Translations under genes and position numbers: made by a program
Shown: positions 24,183-36,400 of the stretch, piece after piece
How positions within the stretch are numbered: the stretch's first letter is position 1
Layout of the letters: every line of letters begins with the position of its first letter
From: Scilla litardierei
Taxonomy: Eukaryota > Streptophyta > Magnoliopsida > Asparagales > Asparagaceae
DNA: 64,000 nucleotides
NCBI GenBank assembly: GCA_030789695.1
Contig: CM061142.1
Location: 356,537,486-356,601,485 of the forward strand
Direction: 5' to 3'
Notes under the pieces: generated by a model
The model's input: the letters and a program-made list of their open reading frames with translations, nothing else
Databases searched by the model: none
What the model was told of the DNA's origin: nothing

Positions 24183-25222
24183 TCAATCGAGCAGGTCGTC
24201 ATTTTCGAAATCCTTGGAAGTGAACTTCGTTGGATTTTCCACATTTGCCATGTTTGTTTCAGGCGGAGGCTTCTGGCTCGCCTGATACAGTTTCTGGAAG
24301 TGGCGAGGTGTGCGACAGTTTCTGGACCAATGTCCAGTCATGCCACAACGATGACATTTGTCCTCCCATGTCTTCTTTGGATTTGACACTGTATCAGTGT
24401 TCTTATGCTTCCAAGTGAAGTTTTTCTTCCCTTTGTTATTCTTGCTTTGGGGAGGAGCATTGGCTGGTTTCATAGGGGCATTTCTTTTGTTCTTTCTGCC
24501 CTTCTTCTTGTTCTTCCACTTCGGGGGTGAACACTGTGGTTTTCGGGAATAGGAGCTGAGCCTGCCGGGCACTAGTTATGAGTGGCCAGTAAAAGGTCTC
24601 TATTCTGCTCTGCCCTCAGGAGGCAAGAAAGCAGGTCAGAGAACTTCGTGAAATTGCGTTCACGATACTGCTGCATGAGGATAGCATCTTTCTCGTGAAA
24701 CGAGGTAAATGTCTTTTCCAACATGCGGTGCTCCGAGACTTCTTCACCAGACAACTTCAGGCGTGAGGTGATGTTGTGAAGTGCTGAGTTGTACTCAGCA
24801 ACGGACTTGTAGTCCTGAAGTCGGTGGTTCTCCCACTCATAGCTGGCACGCGGGAGTATGACATCAATTTGATGTCTGTAGCATGCCTCTAACGCTGTCC
24901 ATAACTCCAGAGGGTCCTCTACCGTCAAGTATTCGGCCTTCAGCGTCCGATCTATGTGTCGTCTGATATAGATAATGGCTTTCGCCTTATCCATGTCAGA
25001 GACAGTGGTAAAGATACTGCCAGCTGAAGGGGCTGCTTCTGGGGCTTTGCTAGCAGATGCATCAGATGCTGCGGGAGCCGATGATTGGGCCACTGCGGGG
25101 GCCAGGATGGAGTGCAGGAGCGCCATGGAGCGCAAGTGGAACTTCAGGTCCACTTGCCAGCTCAAGTAATTCTTGCCAGCTGCATCGAGCACCTCGAAAT
25201 CGACGCTTGCCAATTTAGCCAT
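24183..25222 (-). pseudogene. gag: gag of element C (stop and frame change)
   Basis: Starts at ATG 25222 (MAKLASVDFEVLDAAGKNYLS), a Gag type common in plant copia elements with the NYLSW signature. Capsid residues 1-216 end at TAG 24572; the following codons still look gag-like, then the frame changes. A basic linker and the nucleocapsid knuckle CHRCGMTGHWSRNC follow in the 24183-24572 frame, ending FENDDLLD. Confidence 0.82.
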
Positions 25223-26803
25223 TTTATCTATGCAATTTAAAGATAAGCATGAATTAAAATTAATTCAACAATCCATGCATAAAGAAATTAATAAGTAAAA
25301 ATGCGGGGATTGGCCAGATACCCAAAATAATACACAGTCCAAAGTCCGATTACAGTCCAAAGAAAAGAGAATGAAAAATACAAATTTGGAAACCCCGGGT
25401 GGGTCCCTATTTCTGCATCCGTCTTCTTATGCTGTTGCACCGAGCCTTGGCTATTTATACAATTTCCTCACTTACAAATTCTCTCAAAAAAAGTGCAGGA
25501 ACTGTAAATAGGTATGCAATGGCCGATCCCGAAAGACACATTTTTACTTATTTTAAACATCCACGCAGTTTATATGCTACAGGCATAAATTAAACAACCA
25601 CGCATATATCTCAAGCACAAAAAAAATATGGAAAAAGTAAACTAGAAAATATAATTATCTCGTAGACCACGTGGAAACGTCATACACCGTTAGGTTAGTT
25701 AACTAACGTCAGAGCGGTCTCAGGATCTTTGAGATGATTATATTTTTAAAAAAATTATAGTAAACCATACATAATAATTTGCAAGAGAGATGTTTAAATA
25801 AATAGCGAAACATGTAAATGTAAATATTGATTTTACAAAGTTTTCTCATAAATTTCAATTTCCAAATTTCATTCTTCTTTAAAATTATGAAGAAGCCGAA
25901 TTTGTGTAGAATTTTGTGGCTTCGGGCCAAAAATTATTTTTAGTATAAGCGCTTGTGGCCCGTTCCGCAGTTCTTCAAAGTTGTTTACCGCAATTATTAT
26001 GGCTTCGGGCCAAAAATAAGCTATTAGCCTCGGCCTCGGGCCTCGGGCTCGGCCTCGGGTCTCGGGCTAGGCCTCGGCCTTGGGCCTCGGCCTCGGCCTC
26101 GGGCCGGCCCCTGCAACGGGGGGCGGTGGCGCGGAAGGCCCCCTAGCTGTAGGGGGGATAGGCCTCGGGCCGCCCCCCTGCAGCGGGGGGCGGTGGCGCG
26201 GAAGGCCCCCCCGCTGCAGAGGGGGATCGGCCTCGGGCCGCCCCCCTGCAGCGGCGGGCGGCGGCGCGGAAAGGCCCCCCCCCGCTGCGGGGGGGATCGG
26301 CCTCGGGCCGCCCCCCTGCAGCGGGGGGCGGCGGTGCGGAAAAGCCCCCCCCCCCTCTACAGGGGGGAGCGTGGTCGGCGTTGTGGGAAGGCCCCCTCCT
26401 CCGTCAGGGGGGAGGGGAGGATTTCATTTCGGTTCTTCTTCCCACCGAAGAATTTTAATGGCAAAAGGAAAAAAAAATTTTTTTTTTCAGAGAAAAAACT
26501 TTGTAATAGGGATAAAATTTTTTTTTCTTTTATTAGACTAATTTTTTTTTTCTTGTATATTAAAACAATGTAAAAATTATTTAGTCTTATTTTATCTACA
26601 GGATTATAGGGTTGTACCTCTAGATCAATGATCTAGGGAAGAACGCGACGATGATCCGTAGAAATAATAATCCAAGCTCCCGAACGCTTTGAGAATGCCG
26701 CAACGCTCCAACGAACCGCCGCAACAACGTTAGATTCCTTGCGCGTAGGGATGAATTTAGATGAAGATTTTTGCTCAAGAATGGAGAACACGTGCTGATA
26801 ACG
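25223..26803 (-). other. 5' leader of element C, GC-rich and structured
   Basis: Unusually long noncoding stretch between the 5' LTR and gag. It includes AT-rich sequence (25600-25950), the GC-rich minisatellite (26029-26420) and long T-runs near 26475-26550. Adjacent to the LTR the minus strand reads CGTTATCAGCACG, the likely primer site. Glycine/proline-rich ORFs across the minisatellite are compositional artefacts. Confidence 0.7.
26029..26420. repeat. GC-rich minisatellite in C leader
   Basis: About four units of 66-73 bp begin GGCCTCGGGCCG near 26096, 26161, 26229 and 26299, each with CCCCCTGCAGCGGGGGG-type inverted repeats. Shorter CCTCGGGCT repeats precede them (26029-26095). Confidence 0.85.
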
Positions 26804-27020
26804 TGTTGGATGATAATGAACTCAAGAGAGAGATATATATAATTTCATTGCTAAGAATGAGTAACCATAGCTAAGAGCCATGGTGCTCTATTTATTTATC
26901 TCATAGTGGGGAGGCCAAAAGCCTCTAGTAGACCAAGGGTCCCCATTACTCTAAGTAATGGGGGACCTAATGAATGGGTAATGAAGGAGGGGAGGCCAAA
27001 GGCCTCCCTCATTCATAACA
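26804..27020 (-). repeat. 5' LTR of element C
   Basis: 217 bp, TGTTGG...ATAACA, nearly identical to 20178-20394 (a shortened GA run is the visible difference). It abuts the primer site at 26790-26803. Confidence 0.9.
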
Positions 27021-27086
27021 ATATAGATATTATTAATATTAGTATAACTGATTCTGAGGACGGAATCATTTCTATGGTGGGTAGAA

Positions 27087-29419
27087 TGTAACGGCCATTT
27101 TTTCCGACCGTTCGTATTTTCTGCGTGTACGTACTTTTTCGTACACGTATTTTATTTGACCCTTTCTTGGATTCGGTATATACGACATGATATGCCGTTG
27201 CGATCGTATGGAAGTGTAGATTTTTATAGTAAATTTTTGGGAACGTCATTTCCCGGCTCGTTTTCTCGCAAAACAGCTTTGAGTGGAAGAGTGTTTTGGT
27301 CTTTTGGCTTCAACGCTCAGTTCTCGATTTTATAATAATTCTCAGTAGGATTAGCAGGCGGCCAGACCCTATAGCCCCGTACTTCTCGTCTCTACGATCG
27401 TCCTGGTATTTTCGAAATATTTTTCCGATACCCGTAGTGGGACTTATCCCCTAATCATTTTTCCTCCCTTAATTAACCCTTAATCAATTTGAAATTCAAA
27501 TTGAAATCAAATCCTAATCAATCCCTAATTATATTCATACGTATCAAGGGATATGAATTCAGCCTCTATTGTCACCCACCTTTTCATCAACCTCCACTCT
27601 CCCTATCTCTATCTCTCTCCCACACAAAACATATAGGCAAATAGCAACTCTTCCCTTCAAAACGCAAACACCCTGGCCGAATGCAGCCCTCACGCAAAAC
27701 CCTAGCCGCATTATTCCCTCTCCTCCTCCAGCCACCACGGAAGCCTCCAAGCCCCCTAACTCCGGACACCTAGCTCCTCCACCTCTTCTCCTCCCTCTCC
27801 TCCTCTCTAAGCTCTCAAAAGACCCCAAAAACCCAAGTTTTTGTCCGAATTCTTGCACAGCCCAGCCGCCGGAAACAAACCCACGGCCGGCCAACCGCCA
27901 CCGTCGTCGGTGATGACCACCACCACCATTCCACTCCTCTCTGACCCCCCTGATCATCTCCAACTCCCCTTATCCGTTTTCCACTTCTCGATCTCCTCGA
28001 AAACCTTGTGGAACTCATGTCTAGCCGCTGTTTTAGATAGTTTACGTGCCGCCACTTCAAACTCGTGCCCACTGGTCATCCGGACACCTACTACAACCAT
28101 CCTACCACTGTTGGACTTGTCTCGGGTCTCCCTATCAACTGCAATTCTCGTATCGCTTTTCTCTCACCTCTAGCTCCTTGAAAACCCGTCGAAACAAGCC
28201 CTATTGGCTGTTTTTGACAGATCTGTGCGATGATCTTCAACGCCAGTGCACAACCACCTCCGACCGCTTCCGACGACCCCTCCACCATCGTTTTCTTCCT
28301 CTTGAAGTCCTTTAGCTTCTGAAATTTTCCATTTTTGCTGTTCATCGCTTGTTTTCCGCTGAGACGCGCGACATAGAACGTTGCACAAATCTGTCCCCTT
28401 CGACTTCTCATGGCCACCCACCGCTGTATACTCACGCCGTTGGCCACCCACCGGGCTGAGCAACTCCCACTATCCTACTTCATTCACCGATAGCTTCCTT
28501 AGACCCTAAGAGTTCACATGCGTCGCCGTGCACACGTGTTTTCACTCGACGTCGCCGCCGTAGTGAAGTTCTGTTGCGCTACCCGTAACGGGAGGAAGAT
28601 CGCTGCTTACTCGCTGATTTCGTGCCTCCACCTCCTTGTTCAAAGGTGCCTCGCTATGCTACCCACGGTCGAGGAGTTGTAGATGATGCTGACACATCAT
28701 CGTTCAGACCCGACATTTGCTTTTTGAACGACATCAAGAGGTTGGTCTCCCTAACGTGTAGCAAGCACCCACACGTAGCAAAACGTAAAACTAATCTAAA
28801 ATTTGTCAATGTAAACTAAATTTAATTTCTTCATCTTTAAAACATTGTCCACGTAGAAAATCGACGAATGAACTGAATTTCTGTGCACATAGGGTAGACG
28901 TCGATCTAGACAGAACGAATCATCAAAAGGCGTAACTTTTTGACTGTTAGGGTAGTCCCGCCAAATTTATAAACAAACCATAATAGGATTGATGAAAAGC
29001 GCGATCTGACATCGCCATTGTCCTGTTTCAGACGGACCATCGCTGACGCGACGCTTCGACTGGATGCTCTGGACAGACAACTAACTCGCCACCGCAGGCA
29101 AGTGTACTCACTTGTACTTTCGGCCGTGTTTAGGCCATAGACTCTTAGAACTATTAAAACATAAACAAAGAGAACCGGACGTGAAATAATAGCGTCCAGG
29201 ACCCCCCTTGACAACTTAGACTTGACGACGAAGTCTAAGCATAACAAAAACTAACATCTTAGGGTTATTCTGTATGTGCGTGCGTATGGACACCCTAGAA
29301 TGAACAACTCCTCAAACATCAGTCATGTCATGTCACAAAAGCCTACGGGCATTTCTGATGCCCTCCATGCGAGGGTGATCTCTGGTTGTCTTGTCTTGAG
29401 CACTTTGGGTGGAGGAAGG
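27087..29419 (+). repeat. LTR3 of element A, left part
   Basis: The only copy in the window with an intact LTR start, TGTAACGGCC, preceded by the purine tract GGTGGGTAGAA. Collinear with 3541-5875 of LTR2. Interrupted by element D after GAAGG. Confidence 0.9.
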
Positions 29420-29839
29420 TGTTGAGTATTGATTCCCTGGATTTAGTTTTGATGATGAACAAACATAAATATCATGAACTAACTCTTTGTGAGCGCAGAT
29501 AGGGAGATCGTCGCCAAAATTCTACGTATATCAAAAGTGACGTCTCAAGACTTCTCAAAGCACGTGATCGTGTGCCTGAAGCTTCGTTGAAGCTCTAGGA
29601 CCATTATTGAAGTCAAGAGATTCGGATTGAAGCTTTGAAGACGGTTCGTCTAGTTTATCTTTTAGTCTTCTAGTTTCTTTTCGTAGAATGTTGAGCCTTG
29701 AGTAGGTCTTACATTATAATCTTCATAACGCTCATATTCTTAAAGCTAGGATTATCGTAGAAGCCCATAGAAACTTTCCCGAAGCTTCACGCTTCATTTC
29801 GCGGCTTCTAGTGCATCTTCGTTGGTTCAAGAAGAAGAA

Positions 29840-30350
29840 CCAACCGACTAAATTGTCATCTACTCGGTTAAGAATCCTTCTTGAACCGACTAGATCTCCT
29901 TGCTCAATTTAGCATCTTCACTGTTGACCAATTAGTCGGTCCAAGAAGGTTCACCGACAGACTAGATGTCAAATTAGTCGGTTTGGAATCCTTCTTAGAC
30001 CGACTAGTTATACTTTCACTTTTCATCCTGAGCTACTGTTGACTCGTTAGTTGGTCCAAGAACAACCTTCGACCAACTAGTTGTGAAACTAGTCGGTTGG
30101 AATTTGTTCTTAGACCGACTAGTTCTCTTGTATTCAGCTTATTGTTTTTCAACTGCTTAGTCAGTCAAAGAACACTCCCCGACCGACTAGTTGTCAAACT
30201 AGTCGGTTGGCAAGTCTTCTTAGACCGACTAGTGCTATATCTCCTGAACTAGCTTTCTTGGCTGTTAAGCTTTTAGTCGGTCCAAGAAGAATCACCGACC
30301 GACTAGTTGCAAAACTAATCGGTCAATGATCCGTCTTAGACCGATTAGAC
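29840..30350. repeat. Palindrome array in 5' LTR of D
   Basis: About 115-bp units, each pairing TTAGTCGGTCCAAGAA with CCGACTAGTTG and CTAGTCGGTTGG with CTTAGACCGACTAGT. It ends about 65 bp before the TATA box. The same block recurs in the 3' LTR (51676-52170) and, shortened, ahead of the env-like ORF (36820-37012). Confidence 0.85.
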
Positions 30351-30415
30351 TGCTTCAGAAATAGATCCATTGGAGCATTAAATGCACGAATTTTCCCTCT
30401 CTCTTCTCTCTATCC

Positions 30416-30423
30416 TATAAATA
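30416..30423 (+). promoter_or_regulatory. TATA box of element D
   Basis: TATAAATA in the context TATCCTATAAATACTTG; the 3' LTR copy has mutated to TATATATA (about 52243). Transcription is expected to start about 30 bp downstream. Confidence 0.75.
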
Positions 30424-30775
30424 CTTGTGATGCTTCTTCATAGCATTCAAGGCTGCCATATTGTGTTTTAGAGATCAAAGAGAAGAGCATTTAATTCCTA
30501 TTTCCAAGCTCCCTCTCTTCACAAGAATCTCTCCCTCACTCTTATTCCTCAAGAGAGATTCTCATTTATTGTGAGCTACTCAAGCTAGAAGCTTGAATCC
30601 AAGTCACCAACTTCTCCCTAGCCACCTATTGCTGGTCATCTTGGTGGAGCTAGGGTTTGGTGCTGGCTTCTTCCCCAAAATCCTTCTTGCCCTAAAATCT
30701 GTAAGTTTTACTCAAGGCATAGGGTTTTGTGGTAAGTGTTTATATTTTATATTTACATTGATATTACAAGTTTTT

Positions 30776-30990
30776 CTCTCGGTTTGTGAGAGAAGTTTGT
30801 GATCCCGGTTTGTGGGAGTCACATTTTGTTTTGTGTATGATTTGATCTTGTAGAGGCTTTCTACAAGAATTTCATAGTGCAAAACTTGGGTTAGAGGATT
30901 CTAACTCAAGTAGCCGGAGGGGATCCGGGTGTTTGGTACGTAGGATCACCGGGAACAAGTCGGGGAGACTTGGGTGGATCCGAACCCGTT
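30776..30990 (+). other. Hairpin train in the leader of D
   Basis: Successive inverted repeats: CTCTC-GGTTTGT-GAGAG (30776-30792); TCCC-GGTTTGT-GGGA (30803-30817), same loop with a different stem; CTTGTAG-AGGCTTT-CTACAAG (30847-30867); TTAGA-GGAT-TCTAA; CCGGA-GGGGA-TCCGG; CAAGTC-GGGGA-GACTTG. The last two share a loop. The corresponding region of B (8099-8320) keeps the same hairpins. Role unknown; RNA packaging or translation control are possibilities. Confidence 0.65.
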
Positions 30991-31147
30991 ACATCGATTG
31001 TTTGCATTGTCTTTTATTGTTGTCAATATTTTCATTCCGCATTGTTGGTTGAGTTTGCACAATAATTAGGAATTATACTCTTGATTATTTTAAAGTACTA
31101 TTCACCCCACTCTAGTACTTGTGCAGTAGCTATCAAGGCATTACATT

Positions 31148-31160
31148 TGGTATCAGAGCC
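31148..31160 (+). promoter_or_regulatory. Primer binding site of D
   Basis: TGGTATCAGAGCC, initiator-Met tRNA type, two bases inside the 5' LTR. Confidence 0.9.
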
Positions 31161-31172
31161 AAGTTCATAACT

Positions 31173-33398
31173 ATGTCGACCAACGACAACAAGAACGTTC
31201 GTCCACCTTCAGACTATAGCACCTTCAAGAACCGTGAAGGAGCTTCTTCGGTGATGGAAGGACACTCCTCAACTAGGCCTCCTTACTTCAACGGTGCCAT
31301 TTATGGGTACTGGAAATGCCGGATGGAAATGTTCCTTCGAAGCACTTCACTATGGAGAGCCACGATGAAGGAGTATGTCCAGCCCGCCGAACAAGACTTC
31401 GCTAAGTGGACTACCGCAGAGGTCGTCGCGGAGGTAAACAATGCCAAGACAATGAATGCCTTGCAATGTGCGTTGGAGCCCGAAGACTTCAACAAGATAA
31501 GCACATGTAAGAGTGCATATCAAATCTGGAACTCTCTCCTCATCTTGCATGAAGGAACGAGTAGGGTAAGAGACTCCAAACTCACTGTTGTAAATAAAGA
31601 ATTCGAATTATTTCACATGCAACAGGGTGAGAAGATGAAGGAGTACTATTCTCGCTTCGTTGACATTACAAATGAATTGGAGGCTCTTGGAAAGACTTAC
31701 ACCCAAAAGGAGAAAGTCTCAAAGATCATTGATGGACTTTCTTCTTGTTAGGAAAAGCATACCTTCTCTATCGAGGAAGGTAATGATATGAATAAATATA
31801 CGGTCGTTCAACTAATAGGTACATTGATGTCCTTGAGGTACGCAAGGACAGTAAGATAAAGATGCAGGACAAGATGAAGTCGTACTTGAAGCAAGACAAG
31901 CCAAAGAAAAAGGCGATTGCGTTCAAGGCCGCTCCATCTACATCTACCGATGATGAAGAATCGGAAGACGAGTTGGACTTGGAATCCATTGCCCTCATGG
32001 CAAAGAAGTTCAACCGATTCTTCCAGAAAGGTAACTTCAAGAACTAATATAAGTTTAGTTCTACTAACGCCTCCGCTCCTTTGTGTTTTAAATGCAACAA
32101 GCCAGGACACATCAAAGCGGATTGTCCTCAAAACAAACAAAAGGTGAAATAAAAGGCGCCAAAGTTCGACAAGTCTCGAAAGTACAAGAAAGGGTACAAG
32201 AAAGGACTTGTCGGGACATTCACCGACTCCGACGAGGACTCCTCAAGTGGAGAGTCAGACGATGAAAAAGTGGAGTAAGCACACATGTGCTTCATGGCTA
32301 GAGAGAAACATGATCAAGAGTCCTCATCCGATGAAAGCGAGGATGAAGGCGATGAGGTAACAATGGATGACCTTAGATTAGCTAACAAGCAAATTTGGTC
32401 TAAGTATTCTAAACTAGTAAATAGATATACTAAGACTAAAGATGAGTTAACTAGTCTCCAAACCTCACCTAAGCCTATCATCATCAACAACGACACCGTT
32501 GTTGAAAGTTTGAGAAATGAACGCGAGATAGAGGATTTGATTTCTCGAAATTCAACTTTGAGTATTGAGAATGAGAATCTCAAGTCTCGTGTTTGTATAC
32601 TCACAACTCAAGTGTCCACTTTGGATACTTCTATAATTTCTCTCACCGAGAAGTATGAGTCCACATTAGGCCGAAGTAATAAATTCAATAAAGGTAAGGA
32701 CCATTTGGATAATATCCTAAATGACTTACTTTCTGCCAATCATCGTTTTGGCTTGGGGTATAAAATGAAAAATTCATCCAAATCTTCCACCACCTTTGTA
32801 AGGCCAACTTCCGATGCCTCAACTAGTGGGAGTAAACACCCCATGGGTACTTCATCTACCAATGGTGCTTCCACTATGTACACACCCCCATTTGGAAAGA
32901 AACCCACTTTGGGTGGACCTCCAAAGAAGGGTCATGCATTTATGTACACCAATACCATGCCACGTAGGAACACACCTCCTACTCCACATGTTCACACGTA
33001 TGATGTTTTCTATGCTCCACGTCCATGAGCACGTGCACACCAAGTGAGAACGTGCACACCAAGTGAGACACACTCACGCACTTGTTCCTCCACATGCATA
33101 TGTTCATCCACATCACTATCATATGAACAATTACTATCATACACCCTATCATATGATGCCACCACCATTTCATCATGTAGCATATGCTTATCCACGACAT
33201 GCATCACGTAGACATCAACAACGTATGCATGCTCCCAATAGGAATAGGGCTCCCAAGACATTCACTATTTGGGGCCCAAAGGACACTAGCATGCATGAAA
33301 AACAAGCTTACATAAATTCTTATTTCATGAATGTAGTGCATAATGATGATTATGTTGGGAAGTCTAAGTCCAATTGGACTTGGCTTCCAAAGGTCTAA
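31173..33398 (+). pseudogene. gag: gag of element D (multiple lesions)
   Basis: Homologous to B's Gag from MSTNDNKNVRPP (ATG 31173) to TWLPKV (stop 33396). Lesions: TAG 31749 at the SSWEK Trp codon; a 1-nt deletion near 31834; TAA 32045; TAA near 32149; TAA near 32276; TGA 33026 followed by a frame change. The knuckle CFKCNKPGHIKADC is readable near 32083-32130, and the coiled coil (with LQTSP) and His-rich tail are kept. Confidence 0.85.
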
Positions 33399-33451
33399 TC
33401 TATTAGGACCCAATGACCTTGGGTACCATGGATTGATATTTTCATCTTTAG
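33393..33451 (+). other. 59-nt GT...AG segment between gag and pol of D (candidate intron)
   Basis: Starts GTCTAA (gag stop at 33396) and ends CATCTTTAG. Pol is open only from 33452, because the preceding codon in its frame is this TAG. Exact excision gives LPK-VLKKKKRSNK in phase 0 leading to the protease. Same borders and same length as in B, despite sequence differences inside. Confidence 0.5.
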
Positions 33452-36400
33452 GTACTCAAGAAAAAGAAACGGAGCAACAAATCCAAATTTAGCTCCAAGG
33501 ATGGGTGGATACTTGATAGCGCGTGTTCAAAACACATGACGGGTGAAGCTCAATTGCTCTCCGGAGTGGTGCCCATTGAGAATGGGAACCGAGTAGTCTT
33601 TGGAGGCAACGAAAGCGGAACCATCATTGGTGTTGGTAAAGTTGGTAACCCATCTAAACCTCTTATAAGTGATGTTTACCTTGTTAAAGGCTTAAATCAC
33701 AATCTTATTTCAATAAGCCAACTTTGTGACAAAGGTTACAAAGTTAGCTTTGCGAAAGGAATGTGTCATATTTTTAGTAAAGATAATAATAATTTGTTAT
33801 TTTCTGGCACACGCCATATGGATATATATATATATATCCTAGATCTTCCAAAATCACTTGAACAATGTCTCATTGCCAACACAAGTGAACAACACTTATG
33901 GCATTGACGTTTTGGTCATGTGAACTTTGGAACACTTTTTAAGCTATCCAAGTTAAATTCTATTAAAGGATTTCCTAAGCTTACTTTCCAAAAGAAAAGA
34001 TTTTGTGACTCGTGTCAACGAGGCAAACTTCCAAAATCGTCATTTAAACCTAAGAAAAGGATTTCCTCTAAACGGCCTCTAGAGCTTTTACATCTAAATC
34101 TTTTTAGGCCAACTAGAGTTGCTTCATTAGGGAATGCTCGATATGGACTTGTCATCGTTGATGACTTTTCTAGATTTACTTGGGTATTTTCTTTAAATAA
34201 TAAAAATGATGCTTTTGAAAACCTCACAATATTTGTTAAGAAAGTACAAAATCTCATTGGAACCACCATTGTCACTATTCGTGTCACTATTCGTAGTGAT
34301 CATGGAGGGGAATTTGAGAATGAATCTTTCTCAAATTTTTGTGATGAAGTTGGTATTACACACACCTTTTCTTTCCCTCGCGCACCTCCTCAAAATGGTG
34401 TTGTTGAGAGAAAGAATAGGACGCTAGTGGAATGTGCTCGCACAATGCTTGATGATAGCCAACTTGGCCATCAATTTTGGGTGGAAGCGGTACATACCGC
34501 TTGCTATGTGTTTAATTGAATACTTTTAAGGCCCGGCACCAAACAAACTTCTTATGAATTGTTGTTTGGTAGATTGCCTCAGGTTAAACATTTTCGAGTT
34601 TTTGGAGCAAAATGTTTTATCAAAAACACGTATGGGAGTTTGGACAAATTTGATCCAAGATCCGATGAGGGGATATTTGTTGGATATTCCTCACGTAGAA
34701 AAGACTACCGGATATACAACAAAAGAACCTCAACGATCGAGGAATCACTTCATGTTTCATTCAATGAAAATTTTATCCCTCCTAGAATTATCGATGATGA
34801 TGACTCCATGGAAGTTATATGTGATTCTATTGGTAATTCTAATTCTATTGATTCTATTGATACTAACCCTACTAATGAATCTTTTGAGAATGTTCCTAGT
34901 GATCAGGGAGTTCCCAAACGGCTTCATACAGTTCGTGAACATCCCTATGAGCAAGTCATTGGGAACATACTTGATAGTGTCAAGACGAGATCTCAAGTCA
35001 ACTACTTCGCTCATTGTGCCTTTGCCTCTTCAATAGAGCCAAAGAATATTAACGAAGCATGCGAAGATAGTTCTTGGATCCTAGCCATGGAGGAAGATCT
35101 CATTCAGTTTGAGAGGAATGAGGTTTGGGAGCTAGTTCCATTGCCTTCGAAGAACCACACCGTTATAGGAACGAAGTGGATTTTCAAGAACAAGACCGAC
35201 GAGAACCAAAACGTCGTCTGAAACAAAGCTCGGTTAGTAGCTCAAGGCTACATGCAAGAGGAAGGTATAGACTTCGAAGAATCCTTTGCTCCTGTAGCTA
35301 GATTAGAATCTATTAGGTTGTTGTTATCTTTTGCATGTTATAAAGATTTTAAACTCTTTCAAATGGATGTAAAAAGTGTGTTTTTAAACGGAGATGTCGT
35401 TGAGGAAGTTTATGTTTCTCAACCTCCGGGTTTTATAAATGAAAAATTTTCAAATCACGTTTTCAAACTTAAGAAAGCACTTTACGGTTTGAGACAATCT
35501 CCTAGAGCTTGGTATGACCGCCTAAAGAACTTTCTTTTGGATTTGGGTTTTAAAATGGGTAAAGTTGATTCTACACTTTTTGTTAAGTATGACAATCATG
35601 ATATTATTTTAGTTCAAATTTATGTTGATGATATCATTTTCGGTGCTACTAACTTCACTCTTTGCGAAGAGTTTTCTAATGTCATGAAGGACCAATTTGA
35701 GATGAGCCACATGGGTGAGCTCAAATATTTTTTAGGTCTCCAAATTCGCCAAATGCACGATGGAATCTTCATCCACCAAACCAAGTTCACGGTGGAGTTG
35801 CTAAAGCGATTTGGAATGGAGAATGCTTCTGGCAAGAAGACTCCAATGAGCACTACTACACATCTTGATAAAGATACAGGCGGCAAAGATGTAGACATTC
35901 TTCTGTATCGAGGTATGATAGGTAGTTTATTATATCTTACTGCCAGTCGGCCCGATATTATGTTTGCTGTATGTGTATGTGCTCGTTATCAGTCTCAAAC
36001 TAAGGAATCTCACTTAGTAGCGGTAAAACGTATTTTCCATTATTTAAGTTACACACTCGACTACGGATTATTTTATCCAAAGTCTAGCACATATGAGTTA
36101 ATCTCATATAGTGACGCAGATTATGCTGGATGCAAATCCGACAGGAAAAGTACTAGTGGCACTTGCCATATTATAGGAAATTTTCTTGTCTCTTGGTTTT
36201 TCAAGAAGCAGAATTCCGTATCACTTTCAACCACCGAGGCGGAATATATTGCTGCCGGTGCTGCGTGTGCTCAGGTTCTTTGGATGAGACACACTCTTAA
36301 AGACTTCGGTATAAACTGTGATACTTGCCCTATCATGGTGGACAACCAAAGTGCCATATGTCTCTCTAAGAATTCGGTACACCATTCCCGTTCCAAACCC

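Larger units (their letters stand above)
20178..27020 (-). mobile_element. Element C: short-LTR Ty1/copia element
   Basis: 6,843 bp bounded by identical-length 217-bp LTRs and a perfect ATATA duplication (20173-20177 and 27021-27025). Minus-strand order: 5' LTR, a 1.6-kb GC-rich leader, gag, protease, integrase, RT, RNase H, PPT (complement of 20395-20402), 3' LTR. The lineage differs from B and D (different Gag fold signature, LTR size and primer-site sequence) and I leave it unassigned within copia. Confidence 0.9.
29420..31145 (+). repeat. 5' LTR of element D
   Basis: 1,726 bp. Order: unique start, palindrome array (29840-30350), TATAAATA (30416-30423), leader with a train of hairpins (30776-30990), end GGCATTACA. 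The 3' LTR totals 1,727 bp once G is removed. Confidence 0.92.

Noticed and set aside
26080..26573. Glycine/proline-rich ORFs of 126-153 codons
   Set aside because: They lie across the GC-rich minisatellite in several frames and on the strand opposite to element C; composition explains them.
33393..33451. Programmed frameshift between gag and pol
   Set aside because: The pol frame is closed by TAG up to 33451 and gag stops at 33398, so there is no overlap in which a ribosome could slip; the same holds in B.
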